The position numbers and the translations under genes were made by a program. From Sambucus nigra (taxonomy: Eukaryota; Streptophyta; Magnoliopsida; Dipsacales; Adoxaceae): a stretch of DNA of 64,000 bases. The stretch spans positions 434,001 to 498,000 of the forward strand of contig CASBWL010000053.1 in assembly GCA_949130495.1 (NCBI GenBank). Direction: 5' to 3'. The notes under the pieces are model-generated. The model was not told where the DNA came from, made no database searches, and was given only the letters and a program-made list of their open reading frames with translations. Shown in pieces: positions 21,078 to 34,034 of this stretch. Position 1 is the first letter of the stretch, and each line of letters starts with the position of its first letter.

Positions 21078-23516
21078 TGCTACAACCCTGCTTTTTATAT
21101 CTAATTCGGTTAACTACGCCCAATTAAATTAAAGTGGAGCGTCAATATGATGGCATTAGAAACAAAAATTTAAATAAACACAGTAAAATAAACATGTACA
21201 CTCTCATACGTGTAACCATATCACATCATAACAACTATAACAAGTGAAACCAACTCATAACTATTAACTGTAATAATCCATCAGTAATCTCAAACTGAAA
21301 ATATAAAATGCCAATACATGCGGCCCAACACAAAATGGGAAAGAGTAATACAACAATTATCTCAAATCCCAAGTATAAAAAAAGTGATATTAATCTCTGA
21401 TACCACCCTTAAGAAAAGGGAAACGAATGACATAAATTAAAATAGAATAACTCCACAACTATAGGAATCCTAAGATTGATATGATCTCATCAGGCTCCGT
21501 AGTCTATTGTCCAGCGGGATGAGGACCTGTCATATATTATATATATAGGAGAGGAGCAAGAAGCAAGATAGGCGGACGTCAAAGCAAGAAAATAAGCTAT
21601 AAGATTATAAGATGTACTTATAATGAAAGCACACTAGTCATTACTCGTCTCCAGTAATTAAGTTGTTCAATTACCCAACCAATGCTCCTATGTCGTTACT
21701 ACCCAACCCAAACTCGAGTAACGTGTAGTCTCATATCGTATCATGATTAATCATTATTAATCTCATTTCAGTATTTAATGTATCAAAATATTTCCTTCAA
21801 GTATAATATCAAATACATCGTTTCAGGATAATACTTTAAGACACAAGCATAATATCTCACACAACAAGTCATACCGGGTCACTATCGTTACCCGGGGGAA
21901 AAAGTCATAACACTAGGCCTACATACGAATATTCCCCAATATTACGTGACAAGGACAATCATACTAAGTCCTAAATCACATGGCATTTCAAGGTCTTTCT
22001 ATCCGACCCGCATTACAACCACGTGTCCGGTTTTGGTGGTTTATCTCTGACACGGCACTCGAGCAGAACCTAATCGGTTCAATCACAAAAAAATCGCATT
22101 CAACATGTGCCTACGTTGACCGGAGGACTAGTCTAGTGTATACTCGACAATATAAATGTAAAACAATTTCACGCTTATGTATATATATAATCGTGTCATA
22201 TCTCTTACTCGAGTTATACAATAGTCATTATTTATAATATAACATAATTTACACCATTAATTGACTAATTCAACATCAAAGCATTTCAAGGTTATATATC
22301 CCTAATAACCATAAGTATGTGATCAAGTTAGGATATTAGACACAACACCACAATTATCTTAATAAAAACATGAAAAACATTATCACTCTTATTTCAACAA
22401 CATGTTGCCCAGAATTTAAAATGCAGATTCGAGGCTCTTCCGATCTATTTTTGGAAAAACTTAAAACTATAAAGTTGTTTGGAACGTGATTTTATATAAA
22501 GATAATTGGGAACTTTTTTATAGCCTGCATAAAATAGACCCGAAATTAACCTATAATAATCGCCCCTGTTTTCGAATACATTCTGCCCAAAATTTTAAAA
22601 TGCTTATTTAAGGCTTTTCCAATCCATATTTTGGGAAACCTTAAAACTACAAAGTTGTTCGGAACGTGATTTTCTACAAGAACACGAGGGCACGCTACCA
22701 TATCTTGCTTAAAATAGACCCAAAACTAACTTATAATATCCGCCCCTATTTTTGACAACAGTCTTCCCAGAATTTTAAAACGTCGATTTGAGGGTTTCTC
22801 AATCCGTTTTTGGGAAAACTTAAAACTACAAAGTTGTTCGGAACATGATTTTCTACCGGGCCGCGTGAACGAAACATCAAAATTTGAAACTAAAACAACT
22901 AAAAATAGTTTTTAATATGATGATTTACTTAATTTCATAGATTTCTAAATTTTAAGAGTTTGTTCTACAACTCAATCCCTATAATGATGTTATTGCATTT
23001 GAATATACATGGATGATGATCCTATTACATTGCATATCAGTTTTAACATCAATTTCATTTTAATTTGGGGATCCAAATACATGTTCATGTGAAATTTCAT
23101 TATAGATACATATTATACACATATAGGTTATTAACTTGCCTTGGATTTTATGGAGAAATTGAAATCCTCTTAGCTTTCTTCACTTCTTAATCTCTCTCTC
23201 TCCACCAAACCCTAGCTCCATTTTGTGAAATGAAAGAATGAAGACTTCTTCTCTTCTTTTCTATTTATAACCAGGGTTAGTTTATTTAGAAAAATGCCAT
23301 TGCGCCAAATTTTACCCTCTCGATCCTTTTACGCGTTAATTCGCTTCTAATATTTAAGTCGCACATTCATATATCAATGAATTCATTTGAACTTCTCATT
23401 TCCGATTATTTTGAATATATATACTGACATAGTATCATTTCCAAACATTTCGAATATATATAATGAAATAGTTTTTTTTTTCAATTTCAATTCAATAAAA
23501 AATGCGGGGTATTACA
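21078..23516 (-). repeat. Chromovirus 1, 3' LTR (element orientation)
   Basis: In + orientation it ends TGCGGGGTATTACA; read on the minus strand it begins TGTAATACCCCGCA, a common start for chromovirus LTRs. Within it a phrase with TGCCCAGAATTTAAAA and AAACTACAAAGTTGTTCGGA recurs about three times (22380-22860), a tandem-like internal repeat of ~180 bp. Confidence 0.88.
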
Positions 23517-23518
23517 TT

Positions 23519-23530
23519 CTCCCCCTCTAA
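23519..23530 (-). other. Chromovirus 1 polypurine tract
   Basis: On the minus strand TTAGAGGGGGAGA sits next to the LTR start, the standard polypurine tract position. Confidence 0.8.
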
Positions 23531-23603
23531 GAAAGGGATTTCATCCTCGAAATCCAAATTAAAACAAATCAATTCAATTCAAGTAAGGTAGTTTTGCACG
23601 TAC

Positions 23604-24660
23604 CTTCGATGAAGAGATATGGGTGACTAATTCGTAAGTCATCATCTCTCTCCCAAGTGGCCTCAGACTCATCATGATTACTCAACATACAACGAAAAAA
23701 TGGAATGACTTTTGACCTCAACTACTGCTCACAACGATCTAGGATCCTAACCGGCATCTCCTCATAGCTCCCATCGAGTTGCAACTCAATCCCGTCTAAA
23801 TATATGTGCAGGTATGAGTCCTCGGGACATAAGAACATCCTAAACATTAATACATGAATAATATAGTGTACCCGCTGGAGCTAGTCAGGTAGGGCTAAAG
23901 GGTAGGCAACTAACTCCACCCTGTCCAACACTGTAACGTACCCATGTATCACAGTGAAATCTTCCCTTTGGCACCAAAGCGAATAATGCCTCTCATGGGT
24001 GAGACACTCAATAACACTTGGTCCCCAACGAAGAACTTTAACTTCCCTCGCCTTATGTCAGCATAAGTCTTCTAACTATCTTGTGCGGTCTTCATCCGTG
24101 CACGAATCAAGTCTACCTTCTCTGATGTCTCCCTAGCAATATCTGGACCTAACATCCGGTGCTCTTCGAACTCTAACCAAGATGTAGGGGATCGACAAGG
24201 CCTTTCGTAAAAAGCCTCGTATGGTTCCATGCCAATAGTTTGTTGATAACTATTATTGTATGCGAACTCCACCAGTGGAAAATGTGTATCCCAACCACAT
24301 TTGAATTCCAACACACAAACTCATAACATGTCCTCCAAATTGTGTTTACCTGCTCCATCTGACCATAAAAATGAGGGTGGAACGCAATACTTAAAACTCA
24401 ACTGAACTCCCATTGCCTGCTGAAGACCACCCCAAAAGTGCGAGATGAAGACACTGCCACGGTCAGACACGATATCATGTGGTACCCCATGCACTTCACA
24501 ATCTCGTTAATAAAAATCATGGCATACTGTGCTACCATATAATCTGTCATCACTAAAAGGAAAGATCCACCTTTGTCAGTCTGTCGATGATGGCCCAAAT
24601 CGAATCATAATCGCGTTGCGATCTTGGTAACCCAATAATGAAATCCGTGGAGATACTTTC
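23604..24660 (-). pseudogene. pol: Chromovirus 1 integrase core, GPY/F module and chromodomain, broken
   Basis: On the minus strand from 24660 downward the text reads LPRSQRDYDSIWAIIDRLTK, HDIVSDRGSVFISHFW (second catalytic Asp), LEFKCGWDTHFPLVEFAYNN, GMEPYEAFYERPCRSP and VDLIRARMKTAQDS. It ends with a chromodomain tail near 23604-23692 (NHDESEATWERDDDLRISHP). Frames change several times. The segment around the third catalytic residue no longer reads a glutamate. The chromodomain identifies the element as a chromovirus; it would direct integration to particular chromatin if intact. Confidence 0.85.
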
Positions 24661-27600
24661 CCATTTCTAATTGTACAATCGAACTCTCACTACGAAGCCT
24701 AACATAACTGAACTACTAAGCTGATCCAAAAATAAATAACCCCAATTCCCGACTTACTAAGTTTCATGCGTGGAGTGTCTCTCAAGTGAAGTCCAAACAA
24801 GGAACCCCTCTCATACACTATTGTCAGCTTGTCGAGATAAGGAATTTGTTAACTCAAGATCCGTAGTGGTACAAGAATCATCTAACTCCAAAAAAACACT
24901 TATCTCTAGACTGAACGGTTCATCGCACAACAAATAATCCAACTTCTCCTATTCAATATAGATGTCACTATTCATCAATCATGCCTCGATACTCAACTCA
25001 AAATCGACTAACAGATGGTACTGAAAGCTCAAAAGCCAACTCTACTCCGAGTTGTCAATAACACTTGCCTTGCACTTATATTAATGGTGAGTAAACCGAT
25101 ATGGTAGCCCTTATTATCCACTAATGTTATAAATGTGCATAAGCATACAACTTCTCTGCACTTACAAATATTATTCCATCTTTACAAGTCTGGACTTAGG
25201 TAAATAATATCAACAAGGTTCAAATTCTCTCAAACAAGAAAACACCGATAAAGTTGCATTCTAGGCGGTCAACGATCCCTCACCCAAAGGTTTCTAACTA
25301 ACCTAAGACGCAATGTGCCCCCTTGCCTCACTTCTCATGGTTTGGTCGCTCTAACCAAGGCAACAAACACTCGCTAGATTCAACTTACCGCTCTTTTTTT
25401 AAAAACACGTAAGGAATTCAACCTATCCGACATGATTTTCCTTGGACTGTGACTATATTAGAATTTTCTCACCGAACAAGAAATGAACTTGGTTCTTCAA
25501 ACCACAAATAAGGCTTGTACATTTGCCAAGCAATGAGGTAAGACAAAAAATTCACACTTATCATACCAAATCAGAATATCGGATTTGGCACACTCACCAT
25601 CCGGATACTCATCTTCCAGCACACCAATAGTTCAAAGGTCGTAAATATAAGGTAGCGGGTAGCTTCGTATATCTTGACCCCAAATAACACTCAGTACTCC
25701 ACACATAACTGAAGTAAAAATTAAATATCTTACGAACCCATTCGCGGGTGTTTGCCCAAGAGTACACACCCTCCTTACAAATCTTCTCAACAACGATCGA
25801 AAAACTCTCTTGTTGTCCCACTACAGTGGAGGTTATGACAACCATTTCAATGAATGAGTCCAACATTTGAAACACCAAAATATCTTAATCCTTGTCATTA
25901 ATAACGACACTCACTTGGCAACACTATCATCTCACGTAGAAACTGACTGAGCTATACGCCACTCTACCATTATCAAAAGACCATCAAGACCATTCTATGG
26001 CTATTCACTAGTCTAGACATCACCAAAATTGAACATCTTACACTTGATTTCGAAATGCATCTTTTATCACACACGATCTAAGTAAACATCATGTCACCAA
26101 CTACTCACTCGTGATATAATTCACATTAATACATAACGAGGGCCACAATATAGCCACATTCCCATATTTGATGGATTCAAAATCAAGCACCACCATTATC
26201 ACAGTGCAACAAATTAGTACCCCTATTCATCGAGTGATGACATAAAACCGAACTCGTGGATATATCACCAACTCAAGCGACCACACTCACATAAAATGAA
26301 ACTCCTATTAAACACTCGCTCGTGATGTTCTCACTCAACAAATCATCCCTAGAGACTCGCTACTCATCGTAGGGTTCACAACTGGTAACTCCAACTTAAG
26401 TCCATCCCTTAGCACACACATATTCACGTTCCACTCTTGTCATCTTTTAATAGATATATCGATGCTATAAAGCAGGATAACCACATTTTATCGAACACCA
26501 ATTATAATCTAGGGATTTACGAAGAATAATGAACTCCATTCATTCCTAAATATGGAAAGAAAACTACCTAAAAAAATTCTGGACTTCTCCAATGTCAATC
26601 CTCGTATGACCTTACGATACGGACTTCCTCATCCCTAGTTTCCGTGGCCAAGATATCGTAACATTACTGATACATTCTCACGAACTTGTTCGGGATAACT
26701 CACCGAAACATTCCACTCTGAACAAGTGAGTACCCAACCCACTAATATATATTGTGCATGACCGAACACACACCTAATCATCCTTAAGTTAATTCCATTA
26801 CAGATTTTATACGATCAGAACACTAAAAGCCATTATGCCACACCAATGCGACATCCATCGCTTGTGTGGACAACATGTAGGTTTACACACTTACCAAACT
26901 TCCCTGATACCAACACAATATTTCAAGGATAATCACTTATCCATTCCAGATTCAGACTCATGACTCTCCTATTGAACATCATCAAATGGGTGCATCTAGT
27001 TCGTTCTTTTCACAAGTATGATAACACTCTTGCGTACACCAAAATTGGACCCCTCAGGTCATCCTTTGATGGGGTGGGATATACACCGATTTGTAGTAGT
27101 CCTCTCTCAAATCACAACCCTTTCTTTACATGTTAATGAGTAATAATATACTCTTATTACCATAATATTTACTTCGTTAACCATTCACTGATTAATACGT
27201 CATCAAATGCTTCAGCAGCGTGTCCATCATGGGTGGAGCACGATATTTTCTTCTTAGGAAAATGTCACAACAACAACTGGACCACATAATTTTGAGGTAT
27301 GCCATATCTAAATCTCTACCCTTCCACATTGGAAACAACTTCAGACAACTACAGGTGCAAGTGGTACCAACAACTCAATGGTACTACGAGGGGGACTATA
27401 ACTTATACCAACTTCTTTACAACCATAAGAGAAACGATATTCAAAGTTGATAATGCACAGCAAATATACGAGTGTTTCCTCCCACTAAAGAACCAAAAGT
27501 CAACTCAGTCATTGAGTTCAACATCTATTTTCTCGCCTATTGGTGGGGGATGAAACTACGATTGTTGCATGTGAATCGCAGTCTCATCAAATGCTTGGAC

Positions 27601-27974
27601 CCTATGCCCTCCCAGAATCCACATCTCATCAAATCACAATCTTAAAAGATAGTAAGTGAACATGTATTCTAAAAAAATTTATTCAAGTGGAGCACTAGTT
27701 ATAATTACAACAAGTGCTCACACACAAACCTCACGCGTACTATCCTGTGGTCGATCGAAGATTCACCTCATGCGTGGGACGTCTCACGAATGAAATCCAA
27801 ACAAGGAACCCTCCCTATACACAAGGCTAGCTCCGAAGCGCCCATTGAAATAGAAGTGTGAAGATCTTCCAAGTCATTGAATACAATGTCGAATCATAAG
27901 GCTCTAAATATCAAGGAAACGATGAGCGAAAGACGTAACAGACGCCCTCAGATCACTAAAGGCTCTAAAACCAT
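24661..27974 (-). other. Degenerate interior of chromovirus 1
   Basis: No RT, RNase H, protease or capsid domain could be read in either strand. The minus-strand open frame at 25609-25878 (89 residues) matches nothing I recognise. A ~60-bp phrase containing TCCAAACAAGGAACC occurs near 24757-24820 and again at 27764-27824, and a third time in chromovirus 2 at 55196-55260. Confidence 0.5.
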
Positions 27975-27990
27975 GTTCTGATACCAACTC
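27975..27990 (-). other. Chromovirus 1 primer-binding site
   Basis: On the minus strand GAGTTGGTATCAGAAC follows the LTR end. The TGGTATCAGA core is the usual initiator tRNA-Met complement in plant chromoviruses. Confidence 0.85.
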
Positions 27991-30434
27991 TGACAACCCT
28001 GCTTTTTATATCTAATTTGATTAGCTACGCCCAATTAAATTAAAGCGGAGCGTCAATATGTTGGCATTAGAAACAAAAATTTAAATAAATATAGTAAAAT
28101 AAACATGTACAATCTCATACGTGTAACCATATCACATCATAACATCTATAACAAGTGAAACCAACTCATAATTATTAACTGTAATAATCCATCAGTAATC
28201 TCAAACTGAAAGTATAAAATGTCAATACATGTGGCCCAAAACAAAATGGGAAAGAGTAATACAACAATTCTCTCAAATCCCGAGTATAAACAAAGTGATA
28301 TTAATCTCTGACACCACCCTTAAGAAAAGGGAAACGAACGCCATAAATTAAAATTGAATAACTCCACAGCTACAGGAATCCTAAGATTGATATGATCTCA
28401 TCAGGCTCCGTAGTCTATTGTCCAGCGGGACGAGGACCTGTCATATATTATATATATAGGAGAGGAGCAAGAAGCAAAATAGACGGACGTCAAAGCAAGG
28501 AAACAAGTTATAATATTATAAGATGTACTTATAATGAAAGCACACTAGTCATTACTCGTCTCCAGTAATTAAGTTGTTCAATGCCCCAACCAATGCTCCT
28601 ATGTCGTGACTACCCAACCCAAACTCGAGTAACGTGTAGTCTCATATCGTATCACGATTAATCATTATTAATCTTATTTCAGTATTTAATGTATCAAAAT
28701 ATTTCCTTTAAGTATAATATCAAATATATCAATTTAGGATATTACTTTAAGACACAAGCATAATATCTCACACAACAAGTCATATCGGGTCACTATCGTT
28801 ACCCGGGGGAACACGTCATAACACTAGGCCTACACACGAATATTCCCCAATATTACGTGGCAAGGAGAATCATACTATGTCCTAAATCATATGGTGTTTC
28901 AAAGTCTTTCAATCCGACCCGCATTATAACAATGTGTTCGATTCCGGTGGTTTATCTCTGACACGACACTCGAGCGGAACCTAACCAGATCAATCACAAA
29001 AAAATCGCATTCAACATGTGCCTACGTCGACCGGAGGACTAGTCTAGTGTAAACCCAACAATACACATGTAAAAAAATTTCACGCTTATGTATACATACA
29101 ATCGTGTCAAGTCTCTTACTCGAGTTATACAATAGTCATTATTTATAATATAACATATTTTACATCATTAATTTACTAATTAAACATCAAATCATTTCAA
29201 CGTTATATATCCCTAATAACCATAAGTATGTGATCAAGTTAGGGTATTAGGCACAACACCACAATTATCTTACTAACAACATGAAAAAGATTATCACTCT
29301 TATTTCAACAGCATGCTGCCCAGAATTTAAAATGGAGATTCGAGGCTTTTCCGATCCGTTTTTGGAAAAACTTAAAACTACAAAGTTGTTTGGAACGTGA
29401 TTTCTGTGAAGATATTGGGTCACATTTCAATAGCCTGCATAAAAGAGACCCGAAACTAACATATAATAATCGCCCTTGTTTTCGACAACATTCTGCCCAG
29501 AAATTTAAAATTCTTATTTAAGGATGTTCCGATCCGTTTTTGGGAAAACTTAAAACTACAAAGTTATTCAGAACGTGATTTTCTACAAGAACATGTGAGC
29601 ACCCTACCATATCCTGCTTAAAACAGACCCGAAACAAACTTATAATATTCGCCCCTATTTTCGACAACATTCTGCCCAGAATTTTCAAACACCGATTTGA
29701 GGCTTTTTCGATTCGTTTTTGGGAAAACTTAAAACTACGAGGTGTTCGGAACATGATTTTCTATCGGGCAATGTGGACGAAACGTCCATTTTCGGAACTA
29801 AAACAGCTCAAAACTTTTTTTAATATGACAATTTACCTAATTTCATAGATTTCTAAAATTTAAGAGTTTGTTCTACAACTCAATCCCTATAATGATGTTA
29901 TTGCATTTGAATCTACATGGATTATGATCCTAATACATTACATATCATTTTTAACATCAATTTCATATTAATTTAGGGATCCAAATACATGTTCATGTAA
30001 AATTTCATTATAGATATATATTATACACATATAGGTTATTAACTTGCCTTAGATTGTACGGAGAAATTGAAAGCCTCTTGAAATCCTCTTAGCTTTCATC
30101 TCTTCTTACTCTTTCTCTCTACGAAACCGTAGCCCCATTTTGTGAAATGAAATAATGAACACTTCTTCTCTTCTTTTCTATTTATACCTAGGGTTAGTTT
30201 ATTTACAACAATGTCATTGCGCCAAATTTAACCCTCTCGATCCTTTTACACGTTAATTCGCTTCTAATATTTAAGTCGCACATTCATATATCAATCAATT
30301 CATTTTAACTTTTCATTTCCAATCATTTTGAATATATAGACTAACATAGTTTCGTTTCCAAACATTTCGAATATATATAATGGATTAGTTTTTTTTTTTT
30401 TATTTCAATTCAATAAAAAATGCGGGGTATTACA
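27991..30434 (-). repeat. Chromovirus 1, 5' LTR (element orientation)
   Basis: 2444 bp, starting TGACAACCCTGC and ending GGGGTATTACA in + orientation. It is collinear with the other LTR, with scattered substitutions and the same internal AAACTACAAAGTT repeats (29310-29760). Confidence 0.88.
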
Positions 30435-30733
30435 ATAGGTTATTCTTTAAAAAAATATTTTTCATTGATTGATTAAGAAATTTTTATGAGACCAGATTTC
30501 AGAATATGTATAAGAGATCATAAGTTTAATCTTAATATTTTCTTCATGTAGTTTAATTGGAAGAGATGTTCTTATAGAATGTGTGTTGTTATAATTTGTT
30601 ATGATAGAATAGGTATTGGGTGTTGATGTTATAGCTTCTTCTAATCGAATGTGTATTGAGTATCGTGAACGACATACATAATATGATTTATTATATCATA
30701 GTATGATATAAAAGAATTTATCTAACGAATTGT
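30435..30733. other. Short spacer between chromovirus 1 and the Athila element
   Basis: AT-rich, with short repeats of GAATGTGTRTTG near 30577-30660. It ends in ATTGT (30729-30733), the left target duplication of the Athila insertion. The pre-insertion sequence continues at 45347. Confidence 0.5.
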
Positions 30734-32390
30734 TAACTAAGCCTAAATTTCTTCTGAATTTATCCCCTTAATTAGGTAATTATAATACCTCGAATAACGT
30801 AATCGACTTGACTTTATCCCATATCATTGCTACTGACTAGTTCTAATGAGTACCATGAGTTTTGTGTATTTCTTATTAATTTTACAGGTATTTGGTGCAA
30901 GAAAAGAAAGAAAGAAACTGAAAAACAAAGGAAGACAAGTCAAAGGGTAAAAGCATAGCTTTACACCCGGAGTTCAGATTTTAAGCCTAATGAAAGTTGA
31001 AGTTCACCATCTCAAAAGAGCGTAGGATGAAACGGTAGTCAAATCGGAGCTCTGGATCAAAAGTTATGACAAGTCAAAGTTGGAAAGAAAAAGTCAAAAT
31101 TGAAGAATATTAGACCGATCCGGTTTAGGTCGGACCGATCGAAATTCCACCATTCTAGTAGACCTCGAATCGATACAGAACCAATGGAAATAGAACCGAC
31201 CCAGTATAGGGCGAATCGATCCGATGGGAGAAAAAAAGAAACGATTCGCCTAATGGAAAATGAACCGATCCAATGGAATCCAAACTGGTCTGACTATTGA
31301 GTTTCTGGAATTTATTGTGGAAACTGAAAAGTCATATCTCTTGGAATTTCTTTGTACAATTTTTTTTTCTAAAATAATCTCACCCAAATAGATTGGAGGA
31401 CTCTTGTTTTTCTTATAAACACCAAAGGTTAAACCCCAGAAAAAAGGGGTTGTTGTTGTTTTTGGGTTAGAACTTTATTTCTAATCCAATTTTCTTGTTC
31501 AAAGCTAGTTTGTAATTTAGAGACGAAGAAGTATTCAACACTCAAGTTCCATTCACCGTCCAAGTTTTTATTCCAGATTTTAAATCTTCATTCCAAGTAT
31601 CAATTTCAATTCTTTTAGTTGTTTCTCTATTTTACTTTCAATTTGATTCTCAATTGTTTTACAATTCTCTTTTGAAGCAATGTTGTTTAAATACATGATT
31701 CCATGCATCGTTATAATTTTGTTTTCATCTAATAAAACCATGTCTAGCTAAACCTTCAAGGGTTGGGATGCATGAACCCATCCCTAGGTAAATTACCTAT
31801 GTAGAAAATAGAGTTGAAATTAAAAATTAACTGAATCGTGTAGGGAAATTATTCGAACATAGTAGATATTTTAATCTCTCTTGACCTAGGTACTTGGGAT
31901 ATTTAAGAATACTATGCAAGTGTAATTGCTTTACACCGCTTTATAGTTACATTTGATTTCATATGATGCGGGATTGAACCTCATATATGTAATGCTTAGG
32001 ATCTATAAAGACTGGATTCATTCAAATTTGTAATTTACAATTCTAGTATTCTATACGGTAAATTACTTGGGATTGGGGGATTGTATCCTATCCTATTTCC
32101 TCTCATATTCATTTCTATTCTCTTTACAATTCTTAGTTGTTTTTGTCCACGTAGTTCATTCTAAATTTTAATTTCATCACCACTAAGAAATTCTGAAACG
32201 ACCAATCATCATCTTTTCTTTTCTTTTTAAGAATCATTTGAAGGTCAAAGAAGATTTTCCTACGTTATTCAGAGTTGTCAATTTTGTTCCCTGTGGATTC
32301 AAACCCGACGTATCGAAATTATTACTAACGCGACAGGCTTGCACTTGAGCCTTTAAAGCACGCACTTTAGACACATTTGTGGTCGCGTCA
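30734..32390 (+). repeat. Athila 5' LTR
   Basis: Begins TAACTAAGCC rather than TG and ends TGGTCGCGTCA. At 31105-31300 GAACCGATCC, GACCGATCC and their complements recur about ten times. A GTTTTTCTTATAAACACC phrase near 31407-31424 is TATA-like. Confidence 0.85.
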
Positions 32391-32398
32391 AGTTTTTC

Positions 32399-32416
32399 GC
32401 ACCGTTGTCGGGGAAC
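32399..32416 (+). other. Athila primer-binding site
   Basis: GCACCGTTGTCGGGGAAC begins eight bases after the LTR. It is a mutated form of the GGCGCCGTTGCCGGGGA-type site usual in Athila elements. Confidence 0.75.
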
Positions 32417-32513
32417 TGTAAATTGGTGACACTTAGTAAAGTGAAGTTAATCCTAAATTGATTCATTCCTTAAAAAAAAATTGTTTTGTTTTTCTCATCT
32501 CTCATAAGATTAC

Positions 32514-34034
32514 ATGAAAAATCCTTTTTCATCCCAAGTTCTCGAAAATCCCATTGCTGAAGCTAATTCTGACAATTCTCATACCACCGACACTCCACAC
32601 TTTTGGGTTCCACCTCTTTTATCTCGTAATTCACTCACGAGTCGCACTTTGAGTCAAACGCTGAGTGAGGGTTCTGAATTGTTTGGTAGCAATATGTCTG
32701 TGCACGGTAGTAATGGTGCTGGGGAGGAAGAGTTGCCTTATCTTCCTATGAAATATCTCTTATTTCCTGAGCGAAGTGTCACCCCCTGTTTGCTTTTTAC
32801 TCCCGTATAATGTCGGCCAGTTCCACTTTCGTAAGGGGATGATTAAAATTCTTCCTACATTCCATGGTATGGATTCTGAAAAGTCATATCTCCATATTAT
32901 AGAATTCAAAGAAGCGTGTCAGACGTTTGGTGATCAAACCTGCCCACAAGATGTTATCCGATTAAAGCTTTTCCCCTTTTCCTTAAATGATAAAGCTAAG
33001 AGATGGCTATGGTATTTACCCCCGAATTCTATTTTATCCTAGAGAGAGATGCAGACTAAGTTTCTCTCCAAGTTCTTTCCATCGCACAAAACCAACTCTG
33101 TCAAAGCCCAAATCCAAGATTTTCGACAAAATGAGAATGAAGCTTTCGACAAGTGTTGGGAACGTTTTCAGGAGTTAGTTAGCGGTTTCCCACATCATGG
33201 GTTTGAAAAACATCATCTCATTTCATTCTTTCATCAAGAGCTTACTGTAGAGTCTAAACAACTCGTGCAGACAATGTGTGAAATACCATTTTGGGAATTA
33301 GACTCGAGAGATGCTGAGAAGCATCTGAAATAAGTAGCAGAGACTACGCAAGCATGATATGTTTCTGACCCTAATAGTCTAAATAAAAATTGACAAGTGT
33401 CCAACTCGCCTGCTGCTTCTGATATTTATCACTTGGACAAGGACACTTTGTTAGATCGTCGATTTGACCAATTGGAAAAAAGTTTAGGGACATACTTGAG
33501 GTGCGATTGAGAGAAGCTGTTGGACCTATCCATGCAGAAAAGGAGAAAGTGTGTGCCATTTGTGCGGCTGGTCATTCTACCAAAGGATGTCCTGCATTAC
33601 CCGCCTACAAGGCAATGTACACTAAGCAAGTAGAAGCTATAGGAGGGTATTGAGAAAATTTTAAGGTACCTCAGGGTACTGCATACAATCAATTTTGGAG
33701 GAATCATCCTGGTATTAACTATGGGCAACCGCAAGGTGTGACTAATCCTAATTTACATGTTGCTATGCCTCCACCCCCTCTGTAATTTCAACAAATGTCC
33801 TAAATGCAAACCCCTATGCAAGCACTATCTCCTAGTCTATATGTTACCCCACCTATGCGACCTCTTGAGTATAATCTGAATCAACTCATCCAATCTCAAA
33901 AGGAGAACAGTGCTAAGTATGATCGAATGTTCACTGAAATTTATACTAGCATCTCTAGGTTGCAATTTTCATTGAATCTTTAGGAAAAGGGTAAATTCCC
34001 AGATCAAGGCCAAAGATCTCCACAAGGGCAACCT
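32514..34034 (+). pseudogene. gag: Athila gag, broken
   Basis: The ATG at 32514 opens an N-terminal region (FWVPPLLSRNSLTSR). A frameshift near 32790 leads to the capsid: ILPTFHGMDSEKSYLHIIEF, DVIRLKLFPFSLNDKAKRWL, YLPPNSI, FLSKFFPSHKTNSVKAQI and CWERFQELV, all characteristic of Athila gag. A TAG near 33040 and later stops interrupt it. Near 33553-33591 CAICAAGHSTKGC gives the C-x2-C-x3-H-x4-C spacing of Athila zinc fingers, distinct from the CCHC box of most retroelements. A proline-rich linker follows to pol. Confidence 0.88.

Larger units (their letters stand above)
21078..30434 (-). mobile_element. Ty3/gypsy chromovirus 1, minus strand, non-autonomous
   Basis: Direct LTRs of 2439 bp (21078-23516) and 2444 bp (27991-30434) enclose a 4.5-kb interior. 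On the minus strand the order is LTR, primer-binding site complementary to initiator tRNA-Met (TTGGTATCAGA), degraded interior, integrase with chromodomain, polypurine tract, LTR. The outer 5-bp flanks ACAGG (21073-21077) and ATAGG (30435-30439) differ by one base and are a probable target duplication. The interior is too short for a full chromovirus, and only the integrase end is recognisable. Confidence 0.88.

Noticed and set aside
25609..25878. 89-residue minus-strand open frame in chromovirus 1
   Set aside because: No recognisable domain, in decayed interior; a frame of this length is expected by chance here.
32160..32340. Possible tRNA or small RNA near the Athila LTR end
   Set aside because: The sequence is the conserved LTR end and recurs at 45130-45340 and 45490-45650; no cloverleaf.
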